Shown here in pieces: positions 25,395 through 33,123 of a DNA stretch of 64,000 nt (position 1 is the first letter of the stretch; each line of letters starts with the position of its first letter). A model generated the notes under the pieces. That model was given only the letters and a program-made list of their open reading frames with translations. It ran no database searches and was not told the origin of the DNA. The translations under genes were made by a program, and so were the position numbers. Location of the stretch: positions 62,001-126,000 of the forward strand of contig JHVD01000002.1 in NCBI GenBank assembly GCA_000619965.1. The letters are read 5' to 3'. Source of the DNA: Propionibacteriaceae bacterium P6A17 (GTDB taxonomy: Bacteria; Actinomycetota; Actinomycetes; Propionibacteriales; Propionibacteriaceae).

Positions 25395-26514
25395 CCTGGC
25401 AGTGGTGCAGGAGCGCCTCGGGGCGCTGGGGCGCCCGTATGGTCCCGTGGACGTGGCGCGGGTGCTGCGCGGGCTCGGCGAGGTGGTCACCGACGCCGGC
25501 GTGCTCGCCGTGATGGATGCGCTGCGCCGGCACTCCACGGGAGCGGGCCCGCTCGAGCCGCTGCTGCGCACACCGGGCGTGAGCGACGTCGTCGTCAACG
25601 GGCCTTCGGACGTGTTCATCGACGTGGGCCGCGGGCTGGAGCGGGCGCCGGTCACGTTCGTCGACGACGAGCAGGTGCGGCGACTGGCCATCCGGCTCGC
25701 GGCAGCCGCCGGACGGCGCCTCGACGACGCGCAACCCTTCGTCGACGGGCGTCTGCCCGATGGCACGCGCCTCCACGCGGTGCTGGCGCCGGTGGCGATG
25801 CCGGGCACGTGCCTGTCGTTGCGGGTGCCCGCGTCGAGGTCGTTCTCGCTGGAGGACCTGTCGCATTCAGGATCGGTGCCCGACGGCGGCGCGCTGCTGC
25901 GCCGGGTGGTGGCGTCGAAGGTGCCCTTCCTCGTCAGTGGCGGCACAGGCTCCGGCAAGACCACACTCCTGGCGGCCCTGCTGGCGGAGGTGCCGCACGA
26001 CGAGCGCATCGTGCTCGTCGAGGACGCCCGCGAGCTCGCCCCCAACCACCCGCACTGTGTACGGCTCGAGGGACGCCCCGCCAACGCGGAGGGTGCGGGA
26101 GGGATAGCGCTGACGGAGCTGGTCCGCCAGGCGCTGCGAATGCGTCCGGACAGGGTGGTCCTCGGCGAGGTCCGAGGCGGCGAAATCACCGACCTGCTCC
26201 GTGCCCTCAACACGGGCCACGAGGGGGGCTGCGCCACCATCCACGCCAACTCCGTCGCCGACGTGCCCGCCCGGCTGGAAGCGCTGGCTGCCCTCGGCGG
26301 GCTGGGCCGGGAGGCCTGCCACGCGCAGGTCGCCGCGGCCCTGAGGCTGGTCGTCCACGTGCGGCGCATGCCCGACGGCAGCCGTCGCGTCGCCGAGCTC
26401 GGTGCCATCGTGCGGGCCGGCGACTACGTCGAGGTGGTGCCCGCGTTCGAGTTCGCGCCCACGGGCTGGGAGCGTCGTCAGGCGGCGGCGACGGTCGAGG
26501 AGTGGCTGTGCTGA
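25387..26514 (+). CDS. tadA: Tad pilus assembly ATPase TadA/CpaF
   Basis: A 375-residue type II/IV secretion ATPase that powers Flp pilus assembly. Walker A SGGTGSGKT (184-192), Asp box VEDARE, Walker B VVLGEVRG (257-264) and His box TGHEGGCATIHANS (about 276-289) are complete. The N-terminal domain has the VVNGPSDVFIDVGRG segment of CpaF proteins. It is translationally coupled to ssd (8-bp overlap) and tadB (7-bp overlap). Confidence 0.95.
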   Translation: MTDLAVVQERLGALGRPYGPVDVARVLRGLGEVVTDAGVLAVMDALRRHSTGAGPLEPLLRTPGVSDVVVNGPSDVFIDVGRGLERAPVTFVDDEQVRRLAIRLAAAAGRRLDDAQPFVDGRLPDGTRLHAVLAPVAMPGTCLSLRVPASRSFSLEDLSHSGSVPDGGALLRRVVASKVPFLVSGGTGSGKTTLLAALLAEVPHDERIVLVEDARELAPNHPHCVRLEGRPANAEGAGGIALTELVRQALRMRPDRVVLGEVRGGEITDLLRALNTGHEGGCATIHANSVADVPARLEALAALGGLGREACHAQVAAALRLVVHVRRMPDGSRRVAELGAIVRAGDYVEVVPAFEFAPTGWERRQAAATVEEWLC

Positions 26515-27290
26515 CGGGCCTGCTCGCGGCCCTTGCAACCTGGCTTGCCGTGCCCGAGGCGCCGGCGGCGCGGCTTCGACGGATGGCCGCCCCCGTCGAG
26601 CGCCCGCGGATGCGTCGCTGGAGCGTCACGCCGGTGGTGGGCCTGGGGCTCGCCGCGGCGGGGAGCGTCGTCGTGGTGCTCGGTCCCGCCGGCATCGGCT
26701 GGGCGACGGCCGCGGGCGTCGCGACCGGCACCCTGGCGTGGATCGTCACATCGCGGGTCGAGGCGCGGCAGGCGCGGACTCGAGCCGCCGACGTGGCCGG
26801 CGCGGCACGCGTCCTCGCGGCACTGCTGCGGTCCGGGCAGATCCCGACGGCGGCGCTGCGCGAGGTCGCCGACGACCACCCATCATTCGTCGAGGCCGCG
26901 GCCGCCGCCGAGCTGGGCGGGGACGTCGCCGGGGCGTTCGAGCGCGGGGCGTGCCTGCCGGGGGCCGGCGGCCTGCGGACGGTGGCGGCCGCCTGGCGGG
27001 TGAGCGAGCGCAGCGGTGCCCCCGTGGCGGGCGTACTCGAACGCGTGGCCGAGACCCTCCGGGAGGAGCAGCGGGTGCGGGGTGTGGTCGAGGCCGAACT
27101 GGCCGCGGCGCGCGCGTCGGGGCACATCATGGCGCTCTTGCCGTTCGGTGCCGTCGGGCTCGGCTTCCTCGCGGGAGGCAACCCGCTCGAGTTCCTGTTC
27201 GGGCCTGGGCTGGGGCAGTGGCTCGCGACGGTGGCCGTCCTGCTCACCGCCGTGGGGGTCACGTGGATCGAACGATTGGCGCGGGCATGA
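26508..27290 (+). CDS. tadB: Tad pilus inner-membrane platform protein TadB
   Basis: A 260-residue T2SSF-domain protein. A GTG at 26508 overlaps tadA and opens a frame with a short N-terminal hydrophobic segment, two helices near residues 45-75, the cytoplasmic T2SSF core (LAALLRSGQ...VSERSGAPVAGVLERVAETLREE) and two C-terminal helices (about 205-255). It partners TadC as the membrane platform that TadA acts on. The start is inferred from coupling; no separate RBS is obvious. Confidence 0.85.
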   Translation: MLTGLLAALATWLAVPEAPAARLRRMAAPVERPRMRRWSVTPVVGLGLAAAGSVVVVLGPAGIGWATAAGVATGTLAWIVTSRVEARQARTRAADVAGAARVLAALLRSGQIPTAALREVADDHPSFVEAAAAAELGGDVAGAFERGACLPGAGGLRTVAAAWRVSERSGAPVAGVLERVAETLREEQRVRGVVEAELAAARASGHIMALLPFGAVGLGFLAGGNPLEFLFGPGLGQWLATVAVLLTAVGVTWIERLARA

Positions 27291-27994
27291 GCGCCGCGAT
27301 CGGCCTGCTGGCCGGCCTCGTCGTGTGGCTGCTGTGGCCCGCGTCCCCATTGTCGCGGCTCGCGCCGCGCCGGGCCGTCGGGGACGATCGTCCGACGCGT
27401 CGCCCGGGGTATCCGCTGCGCTGGCGGGTGGCCGCAGCGCTGGCCGTGGGGGCGGCGGTGTGGCTGCTCCTGCCCGAGCACCTGCTGCTCGCGCCGCTGG
27501 CGGCGGCGGGGGCATTCGTCGGGGTGGGGCGGCTGCGTCCGCCCGCGGTCAGGGACGCGGCTCACGACGAACTGGGGGAGGCGCTGGACTTCCTCGCGGT
27601 GTGTCTCGAGGCCGGCGCGCCCGTGCAGCAGGCGGTGGCCACCGTCGCCGACGTGTCGAGGCCCGCGACGCAGGCGTTGCTGCGGCGCGTGCTGGCGCAC
27701 CTCGAGGTGGGGCGCGCCCCCGAGGAGGCCTGGGCCGGGCTCCACGATCACCCGGCCTGGCGTCTGCCGTCGAAGGATCTCGTGCGCTCGGTGCGCTCCG
27801 GCACGAGTCTCGTCGAAGCGTTGCGGCTGCACGCCGCGGATGCGCGGGCCGAGGCACGCGACGCAGCGGTGAAGCGGGCCCGCACCGTCGGGGTGAAGTC
27901 GGTCCTGCCGCTCATGGTGTGCTTCCTGCCGGCGTTCGTGTTGGTGGGCGTCGTGCCCATCATCGCGAGCCTGATCGGCGGCCTGCTCGGATGA
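27287..27994 (+). CDS. tadC: Tad pilus inner-membrane platform protein TadC
   Basis: A 235-residue T2SSF-domain protein. Two N-terminal hydrophobic segments are followed by the cytoplasmic region (ALDFLAVCLEAGAPVQQAVATV, RSGTSLVEALRLHAADARAEARDAAVKRA) and a C-terminal hydrophobic hairpin. The ATG overlaps tadB by 4 bp. It completes the ssd-tadA-tadB-tadC block. No secretin is expected in a monoderm host. Confidence 0.88.
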   Translation: MSAAIGLLAGLVVWLLWPASPLSRLAPRRAVGDDRPTRRPGYPLRWRVAAALAVGAAVWLLLPEHLLLAPLAAAGAFVGVGRLRPPAVRDAAHDELGEALDFLAVCLEAGAPVQQAVATVADVSRPATQALLRRVLAHLEVGRAPEEAWAGLHDHPAWRLPSKDLVRSVRSGTSLVEALRLHAADARAEARDAAVKRARTVGVKSVLPLMVCFLPAFVLVGVVPIIASLIGGLLG

Positions 27995-28052
27995 TTCGCC
28001 GGGGTGGGGCCGGCGCACGGTGGAGCCGGAGGTGCTCGTCGGACGGCCCTTG

Positions 28053-28058
28053 TAGAGT
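28053..28058 (+). promoter_or_regulatory. -10-like TAGAGT of a leaderless helicase promoter
   Basis: TAGAGT followed by 6 nt and the GTG at 28065; it lies in the short tadC-helicase gap. Confidence 0.4.
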
Positions 28059-28064
28059 GCAGGG

Positions 28065-30311
28065 GTGCCCGACTGGACTTGGTTGCTCGACGCCCCTGAG
28101 GTGCGCTGCGTCGACGTCCGCGAGGCCTCCCCCGGCGAGACGGCCCCGTGGCCGCAGTGGGTGTCCGACGAGGTCCGCGCCCGCTGCGCCGCGCAGGGCA
28201 TCGACGTTCCCTGGAGCCATCAGGCGCAGTTCGCTGAGCTCGCGTTCGAGGGGCGGCACGTCGCGCTCACCTCCGCCACTGGGTCGGGCAAGTCGCTCGC
28301 CTACCTGCTGCCCGTGATCGCCGCCACAGCCGAGGGCAGGCTGGGGGTCGAGGTGCCGACGGGTCGCGTGCGCCGGGCCGCCCACACGGCCATCTACCTG
28401 GCGCCCACCAAGGCGCTCGCCCACGACCAGCTCCGCGGCGCCATCGCACTGGGCCCGAGGGGGTGGGCGGTGTCGGCCGTCGACGGAGACTCCGACGAGG
28501 CCGAGCGGCGGTACGCGCGCGAGCAGGCCGGACTGGTGTTCACCAACCCCGACATGCTGCACCACTCGATCCTTCCGGGGCACCGTCGCTGGGCGCGCCT
28601 GCTGGGAGGTCTGCGCTACATCGTCATCGACGAGGCGCACCGCTACCAGGGCATCTTCGGTGCCCACGTGGCCCAGGTGCTGCGCCGTCTGCGGCGGCTC
28701 GCCCACCACTACGGCGCCAACCCGACGGTGCTCCTCGCCTCGGGCACGGCCCCCAACGTGGACGAGTTCGCGGCCAGGCTGGTCGGCGCCCCGGATGTGG
28801 CCGCCGTCACCACCGACGGTGCGCCCAAGCCGCGACGCACCGTCGTGCTCTGGCAGCCGTCGATCTCGCTCAACCAGGACACCGCGAACCTGCTCGGCAG
28901 GCTCGCCCATCTCGGCACGCAGACGATCGCCTTCGTGTCGAGCCGGGTGGGTGCCGAACTCGTCGCCCGAGAGGCGCAGGAGATCGCCGGGCCGGCCGTC
29001 GCCGGCTACCGCGCCGGGTATCTGCCCGTCGAACGTCGCGCCTTGGAGGCGGCCCTGCAGGACGGGTCCCTGCGTGGCATCGCGGCGACGAACGCGCTCG
29101 AGCTCGGCATCGACGTGCGCGGCATGGACGCGGTGCTGATCGCCGGCTACCCGGGCAGGCTCAGTTCCCTGTGGCAGCAGGCGGGTCGCGCAGGCCGCTG
29201 CGGGGACGAAGCCCTCGTCGTGCTGCTGGCGCGCGAGAATCCGCTGGACGGGTTCCTGTTCGACCACCCCGACGCGCTCCTGCGCGCGCCCGTCGAGCAG
29301 GCCGTGGTACACCCGGAGAACCCGCACGTGTTCGGCCCCCACCTGGCCGCCGCGGCGCAGGAGTTGGCGCTCACCGCCGACGACGAGCGCTGGTTCGGCC
29401 CCACCCTGCTCGACGTCGTGGATCAACTCGTCGCACAAGGGGTGCTGCGCGACCGCGGGGGACGCTATTTCTGGACTCGCGCCGACCGGGCCGTCGACTA
29501 CATCGAGCTGCGCTCGGCCGGCGCCAAGCCCATCGACATCGTCGAGTCCGAAACCGGCCGCATCGTGGGCACCGTAGAGGAGGGCCGGGCCGACGCCGTC
29601 GTGCACGAGGGCGCGGTCTACCTCCACCAAGGGGAGAGCTTCCTCGTCGACGAGTACCTGCCGGCCGAGCGCCAGGCCCTCGTGCACGCTGCGCGGCCCC
29701 GCTTCTACACCCAACCCCAGTCGTCGTTCGAGGTCTCCATCCTGGCCGACCGGGCCCAGCGGCCCCTCGGCGCCACGACGGTGCACCGCGGCGACGTGCG
29801 GCTCACGTCGCAGGTGCACGCCTACCTGCGACGCGACGAGCGCACGCACGAAGTCTGGGACCAGACGCCGTTGACGCTGCCGAGGCGCACCATGATCACG
29901 CAGGCCCTGTGGTGGACGGTGCCGGCGGAGTTCGTGGCGCCGCTGGGCTGGGGCGCGATGGAGGTCGGCGCAGCCGCGCACGCCATCGAGCACACCGCGA
30001 TCGGCCTGCTGCCGGCGTTCGCGCCGTGCGACCGCTGGGACATCGGCGGACTCTCCACGGCGCTCCACCCGGACACCGGGCTGGCCACGATCTTCATCCA
30101 CGACGGGCTGGCCGGGGGCGCAGGCTTCGCATGGCGCGGATATCACGTCGCCGACGAGTGGCTGGCGGCCACCTGCGAGCGGCTCGAACGCTGCCCCTGC
30201 GACGACGGCTGCCCGGCCTGTGTGGTGTCGCCGAAATGCGGCAACGCCAACCAGGTGCTCGACAAGCAGGGCGCGACGACGCTCCTTCGGCTGCTGCTCG
30301 CCGGACGCTGA
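28065..30311 (+). CDS. DEAD/DEAH-box helicase with C-terminal cysteine cluster (MrfA/YprA type)
   Basis: A 748-residue superfamily 2 helicase. Motif I is SATGSGKS, Ia APTKALAHDQL, II DEAH, III ASGTAPN, and V-VI EL(G)IDVRGMD and QQAGRAGRCGD. The C-terminal DUF1998-type region ends in the four-cysteine set CPCDDGCPACVVSPKC, a metal site in the MrfA (mitomycin repair) family. A DNA-repair role is likely. It is consistently found beside Tad genes and TadE-like proteins in actinobacteria. Here it interrupts the pilus cluster between tadC and the pilin. The GTG start follows TAGAGT by 6 nt. Confidence 0.92.
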   Translation: MPDWTWLLDAPEVRCVDVREASPGETAPWPQWVSDEVRARCAAQGIDVPWSHQAQFAELAFEGRHVALTSATGSGKSLAYLLPVIAATAEGRLGVEVPTGRVRRAAHTAIYLAPTKALAHDQLRGAIALGPRGWAVSAVDGDSDEAERRYAREQAGLVFTNPDMLHHSILPGHRRWARLLGGLRYIVIDEAHRYQGIFGAHVAQVLRRLRRLAHHYGANPTVLLASGTAPNVDEFAARLVGAPDVAAVTTDGAPKPRRTVVLWQPSISLNQDTANLLGRLAHLGTQTIAFVSSRVGAELVAREAQEIAGPAVAGYRAGYLPVERRALEAALQDGSLRGIAATNALELGIDVRGMDAVLIAGYPGRLSSLWQQAGRAGRCGDEALVVLLARENPLDGFLFDHPDALLRAPVEQAVVHPENPHVFGPHLAAAAQELALTADDERWFGPTLLDVVDQLVAQGVLRDRGGRYFWTRADRAVDYIELRSAGAKPIDIVESETGRIVGTVEEGRADAVVHEGAVYLHQGESFLVDEYLPAERQALVHAARPRFYTQPQSSFEVSILADRAQRPLGATTVHRGDVRLTSQVHAYLRRDERTHEVWDQTPLTLPRRTMITQALWWTVPAEFVAPLGWGAMEVGAAAHAIEHTAIGLLPAFAPCDRWDIGGLSTALHPDTGLATIFIHDGLAGGAGFAWRGYHVADEWLAATCERLERCPCDDGCPACVVSPKCGNANQVLDKQGATTLLRLLLAGR

Positions 30312-30325
30312 GCGCCGCGCCGGAG

Positions 30326-30344
30326 AAGTTTTCCACAGACTGCA
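30326..30344 (+). promoter_or_regulatory. Shared promoter-region motif upstream of the Flp pilin
   Basis: aagttttccacagactgca, 16/19 identical to 24325-24343 before ssd, with TTTTCCACA in the box position. It lies about 84 nt before the pilin ATG, suggesting co-regulation of the two halves of the pilus locus. Confidence 0.45.
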
Positions 30345-30427
30345 ACTCGTGTGGGATCTTTCGGCGCTCCCGGACCCATAACGATGGTGAGTCGGGAACC
30401 ACCCGGCCGATATCAGGGAGGGAAACC

Positions 30428-30682
30428 ATGGAGATCGTCACCACTACCCAGCGCATCAAGCACCTCGCCGAGCGGGGTCTCACCACCGTCGAGTACGCCA
30501 TCGGCCTGCTCGCCGCCGCAGCCGCGGCGCTCGTCCTCGTCCGCATCTTCAATGACAACGCCTTCTTCGAGACGTTGTTCAACTGGGTCGTCGACGTGTT
30601 CAACAGCATCTCGCAGTCGAGCAGCGGCAACATCTTCGAGGCGATCGGGCAGGCCGTCGGCGGTCTGTTCGGCGGCAAGTGA
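30428..30682 (+). CDS. Flp-type pilin (DUF4244-like)
   Basis: An 84-residue prepilin. A basic leader ends in ERG, followed by LTTVEYAIGLLAAAAAALVLVRIF, the Flp cleavage and hydrophobic assembly segment with the Glu-Tyr pair. A mature C-terminal part of about 45 residues ends GGLFGGK. It would be cleaved by a TadV/PilD-type peptidase and polymerised by TadABC. RBS GGGAGGG is well placed. It corresponds to Rv3656c of M. tuberculosis by position. Confidence 0.88.
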   Translation: MEIVTTTQRIKHLAERGLTTVEYAIGLLAAAAAALVLVRIFNDNAFFETLFNWVVDVFNSISQSSSGNIFEAIGQAVGGLFGGK

Positions 30683-31044
30683 CCCGCGAGGTGGCGGGCC
30701 CCGGCAGACGGGGCTCGTCACCCCGCGGCATGGTCACGGTCGAGCTCGCGATGGGCACCGTCACCGCGACGGTGCTCGCCGCGTTCCTCGTGACGTTGAC
30801 CATGCTCGGGGTCACGCAGGCCGCCGCGGCCGAGTCGTCGGCGCAGATCGCACGCCAGATGGCCCGCGGCGACGAGCAGGCCGAGCTCGATGCCCGACGC
30901 CGCGCCCCCGGCGAGGTACGGGTGGCAGAGCGCGACGGCGGTGTGGAGGTCACGGTGAGGGCGACGAGCTTCGTGTTCGCGCTCGGGCACGTGCCCGTCG
31001 AGGGCACCACCTGGGTGGCCTACGAGCCGGGGGAGCGGGCATGA
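30679..31044 (+). CDS. TadE-like minor pilin
   Basis: A 121-residue protein whose GTG overlaps the pilin stop by 4 bp. A basic N-terminus is followed by MVTVELAMGTVTATVLAAFLVTL, a prepilin-like segment with conserved Glu, then about 75 hydrophilic residues. This matches TadE-type pseudopilins that stabilise Flp fibres (Rv3655c position). It is coupled to the next gene by another ATGA overlap. Confidence 0.8.
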   Translation: MTREVAGPGRRGSSPRGMVTVELAMGTVTATVLAAFLVTLTMLGVTQAAAAESSAQIARQMARGDEQAELDARRRAPGEVRVAERDGGVEVTVRATSFVFALGHVPVEGTTWVAYEPGERA

Positions 31045-31397
31045 GCCGCGACGAGCGGGGCGCCGGCTCCGTCCTCACCGCAGGCATCGCCTGCGCGCTG
31101 TTGGCCGTCGTCTCGGTCGTGGTCATGGCCGTGGGCTGGTTCCTCGTCGCCCGTCAGGCCGAGCGGATCGCCGAGGTGGCGGCGCTGGCGGGAGCAGGGG
31201 CGGCCGCCGACGGCGCGGATCCCTGCGCGGCGGCGGAGGCTGCGGCGGAGCACAACGGCACCGCGCTCAGCCACTGCGTCATTCGCGGAGCCGGCCCCGA
31301 CGTGGTGGTGGAGGTGGGCGTGGCCGTCGAGCTCATCCATCGGCTGCCGTCCATGCCGCAACAGCTCGTACGGTTCGCGACGGCAGGCACCGTCTGA
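31041..31397 (+). CDS. TadE-like protein of the helicase/secretion neighbourhood (Rv3654c type)
   Basis: A 118-residue protein: ERGAGSVLTAGIACALLAVVSVVVMAVGW N-terminal transmembrane region, then an alanine-rich region with two cysteines (DPCAAAE, SHCVIRG). The family is recognised by its constant place beside the helicase and Tad genes; function is unproven. Last gene of the pilin operon. A possible promoter (TAGTCT, 31442-31447) for the following methyltransferase lies after it. Confidence 0.75.
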   Translation: MSRDERGAGSVLTAGIACALLAVVSVVVMAVGWFLVARQAERIAEVAALAGAGAAADGADPCAAAEAAAEHNGTALSHCVIRGAGPDVVVEVGVAVELIHRLPSMPQQLVRFATAGTV

Positions 31398-31513
31398 GCG
31401 CGCCGGTGACGCCGCCTGCTGGGATCGTCCCCGAGCCGGGATAGTCTTCGCGGAGGACGACGGCCGCCGGGAGAGCAGGCGCGTCGCGGCACACGTCGAG
31501 GTAGGGAAGATGC

Positions 31514-33040
31514 ATGCAGGAATCGGTTCGGGCCAGCGGCGCCGGTGGAGGCGTCCGCACGCCGTCGAGCGCCCAGGAGGTTGCCGTCCTGCGAGGGCAC
31601 CTCGAGCGCGTCGGCTACACCGCCGACGGCGTGCTCGCGAGGATCGGCGAGGACGGGCAGGAGGGGCTTCTCCGCAACGTCACCGTGCCCGCGCTGCACG
31701 CCCTGGGGGAGGCCCGTGATGAGCTGGCCGCCGCGATCAGGCTGTTCTGCCTGGGGCAGGACGTGCCGGCCGATCAGGTCTCCTTTCTCGAACCCGTCGC
31801 CGACGTGTTCCTCGCGCCCGGTGCGGCGCCGGGCCACGTCAAGGCCGCGGTCGACCTGCGCCCCTACGGGTCGCCCGACGACGGCGCCTCCGGCTGGGTG
31901 GTCTCCGACGTGATGCCGAGTCTCGACTTCGTCACCGCGCCCACCCACCCCAGCTACGTCCTGGGTGTCTCCCCGGCCTCCAGCACGTTGGCGCAGATGG
32001 TGATGCGCGCGCCGGTCGGCTCGGCCCTCGACCTGGGCACGGGCTGCGGGGTGCAGTCCCTGCACCTCGCGCGGCACGCAGGGCACGTCGTCGCCACCGA
32101 CCTCAACCCCCGGGCGGTGACGCTGGCGTCCTGGTCCGCGGCGCTCAGCGGCGCCGAGATCGAGTTCGCGTGCGGAGACCTCTTCGCGCCGGTGGCTGGT
32201 CGGAGGTTCGACCTGATCGTGTCCAACCCTCCCTTCGTGCTGAGCCCGCCGTCGTCGGAGGAGGACACCCTCACCTACCGGGAGACCAACTTCCGCGGCG
32301 ACGGGCTGCTCGCCACGATCCTCGCCGACGCACCCCGCCACCTCGCGCCCAGCGGGAGCATCCAGCTGCTCACCAACTGGGCCATCGTCGACGGCCAGCC
32401 CTGGGAGGAGCGGCTCGCGGGGTTCGCCCAGGGCACCGGTCTCGACTTCTTCGCGATCGAGCGGGAGCGGCTCGACGTCTACTCCTACATCGAGATGTGG
32501 CTGGCCGACGCGGGGCTCGCGGGCACCGCCGGCTGGCGCCCGGCGTACGAACGCTGGCTCCGCTACTTCGCAGACCTCGGCATCGTCGGGGTGGGGATGG
32601 GTTGGATCTGCGCCACCGCCGCCGGCCGCGCAACGCCCCACGTGCGGATCGAGTCGTGGCCCCACGCCGTCCAGCAGCCCGTGGGGGAGGTGTTCGCCAG
32701 GCACCGGGCGGCCGTCGATGCGGCGTTGGTCCCCGACGACGTGCTCTTGGCCTCGCGCCCGTCGCTGGTCGATGTGCGTGAGGAGACGATGGGTCAGCCC
32801 GGTGCAGCGGACCCGGAATACCTGGTGCTGCGCCAGTCGCGGGGCCTGCTGCGCGCCATGCAGGTGGACACCGCGTTCGGGGCGGTGTTGGGGGCGCTCG
32901 ACGGGGAGCTCTCCGTCGGGCAGGTCATCGCCGCGGTTGCGGACCTCCTCGACGAGGACCCTGCGGATCTGCGCACCCGGCTCCTGCCCCCACTGCGCAC
33001 GGCCCTCGAGGAGCAGTACCTGCGCCCGGAGGAGGGTTGA
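31514..33040 (+). CDS. Class I SAM-dependent methyltransferase with NPPF motif
   Basis: A 508-residue protein. After a helical N-terminal domain of about 150 residues comes motif I DLGTGCGVQSLHLA, motif II VVATDLNPRA and the catalytic SNPPFV, the signature of methylases acting on amino groups of adenine, guanine or glutamine. The C-terminal part (about 330-508) is family-specific. The combination is widespread in actinobacteria near topA; rRNA or protein methylation is plausible. Two closely spaced ATGs exist (31510 out of frame, 31514 used). Confidence 0.82.
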   Translation: MQESVRASGAGGGVRTPSSAQEVAVLRGHLERVGYTADGVLARIGEDGQEGLLRNVTVPALHALGEARDELAAAIRLFCLGQDVPADQVSFLEPVADVFLAPGAAPGHVKAAVDLRPYGSPDDGASGWVVSDVMPSLDFVTAPTHPSYVLGVSPASSTLAQMVMRAPVGSALDLGTGCGVQSLHLARHAGHVVATDLNPRAVTLASWSAALSGAEIEFACGDLFAPVAGRRFDLIVSNPPFVLSPPSSEEDTLTYRETNFRGDGLLATILADAPRHLAPSGSIQLLTNWAIVDGQPWEERLAGFAQGTGLDFFAIERERLDVYSYIEMWLADAGLAGTAGWRPAYERWLRYFADLGIVGVGMGWICATAAGRATPHVRIESWPHAVQQPVGEVFARHRAAVDAALVPDDVLLASRPSLVDVREETMGQPGAADPEYLVLRQSRGLLRAMQVDTAFGAVLGALDGELSVGQVIAAVADLLDEDPADLRTRLLPPLRTALEEQYLRPEEG

Positions 33041-33086
33041 CCCCGGCGCGGCGCGCCGGGAACGTTCGGGTTTGCGCAACGTTCGC

Positions 33087-33092
33087 TATTGT
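33087..33092 (+). promoter_or_regulatory. Possible -10 (TATTGT) of topA
   Basis: TATTGT lies 31 nt before the topA ATG. The octamer AACGTTCG occurs twice just upstream (around 33060 and 33079). No good -35 is seen. Confidence 0.35.
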
Positions 33093-33123
33093 CGTGAGTC
33101 CAGAAGACCAGTAGGAAGTGCAA

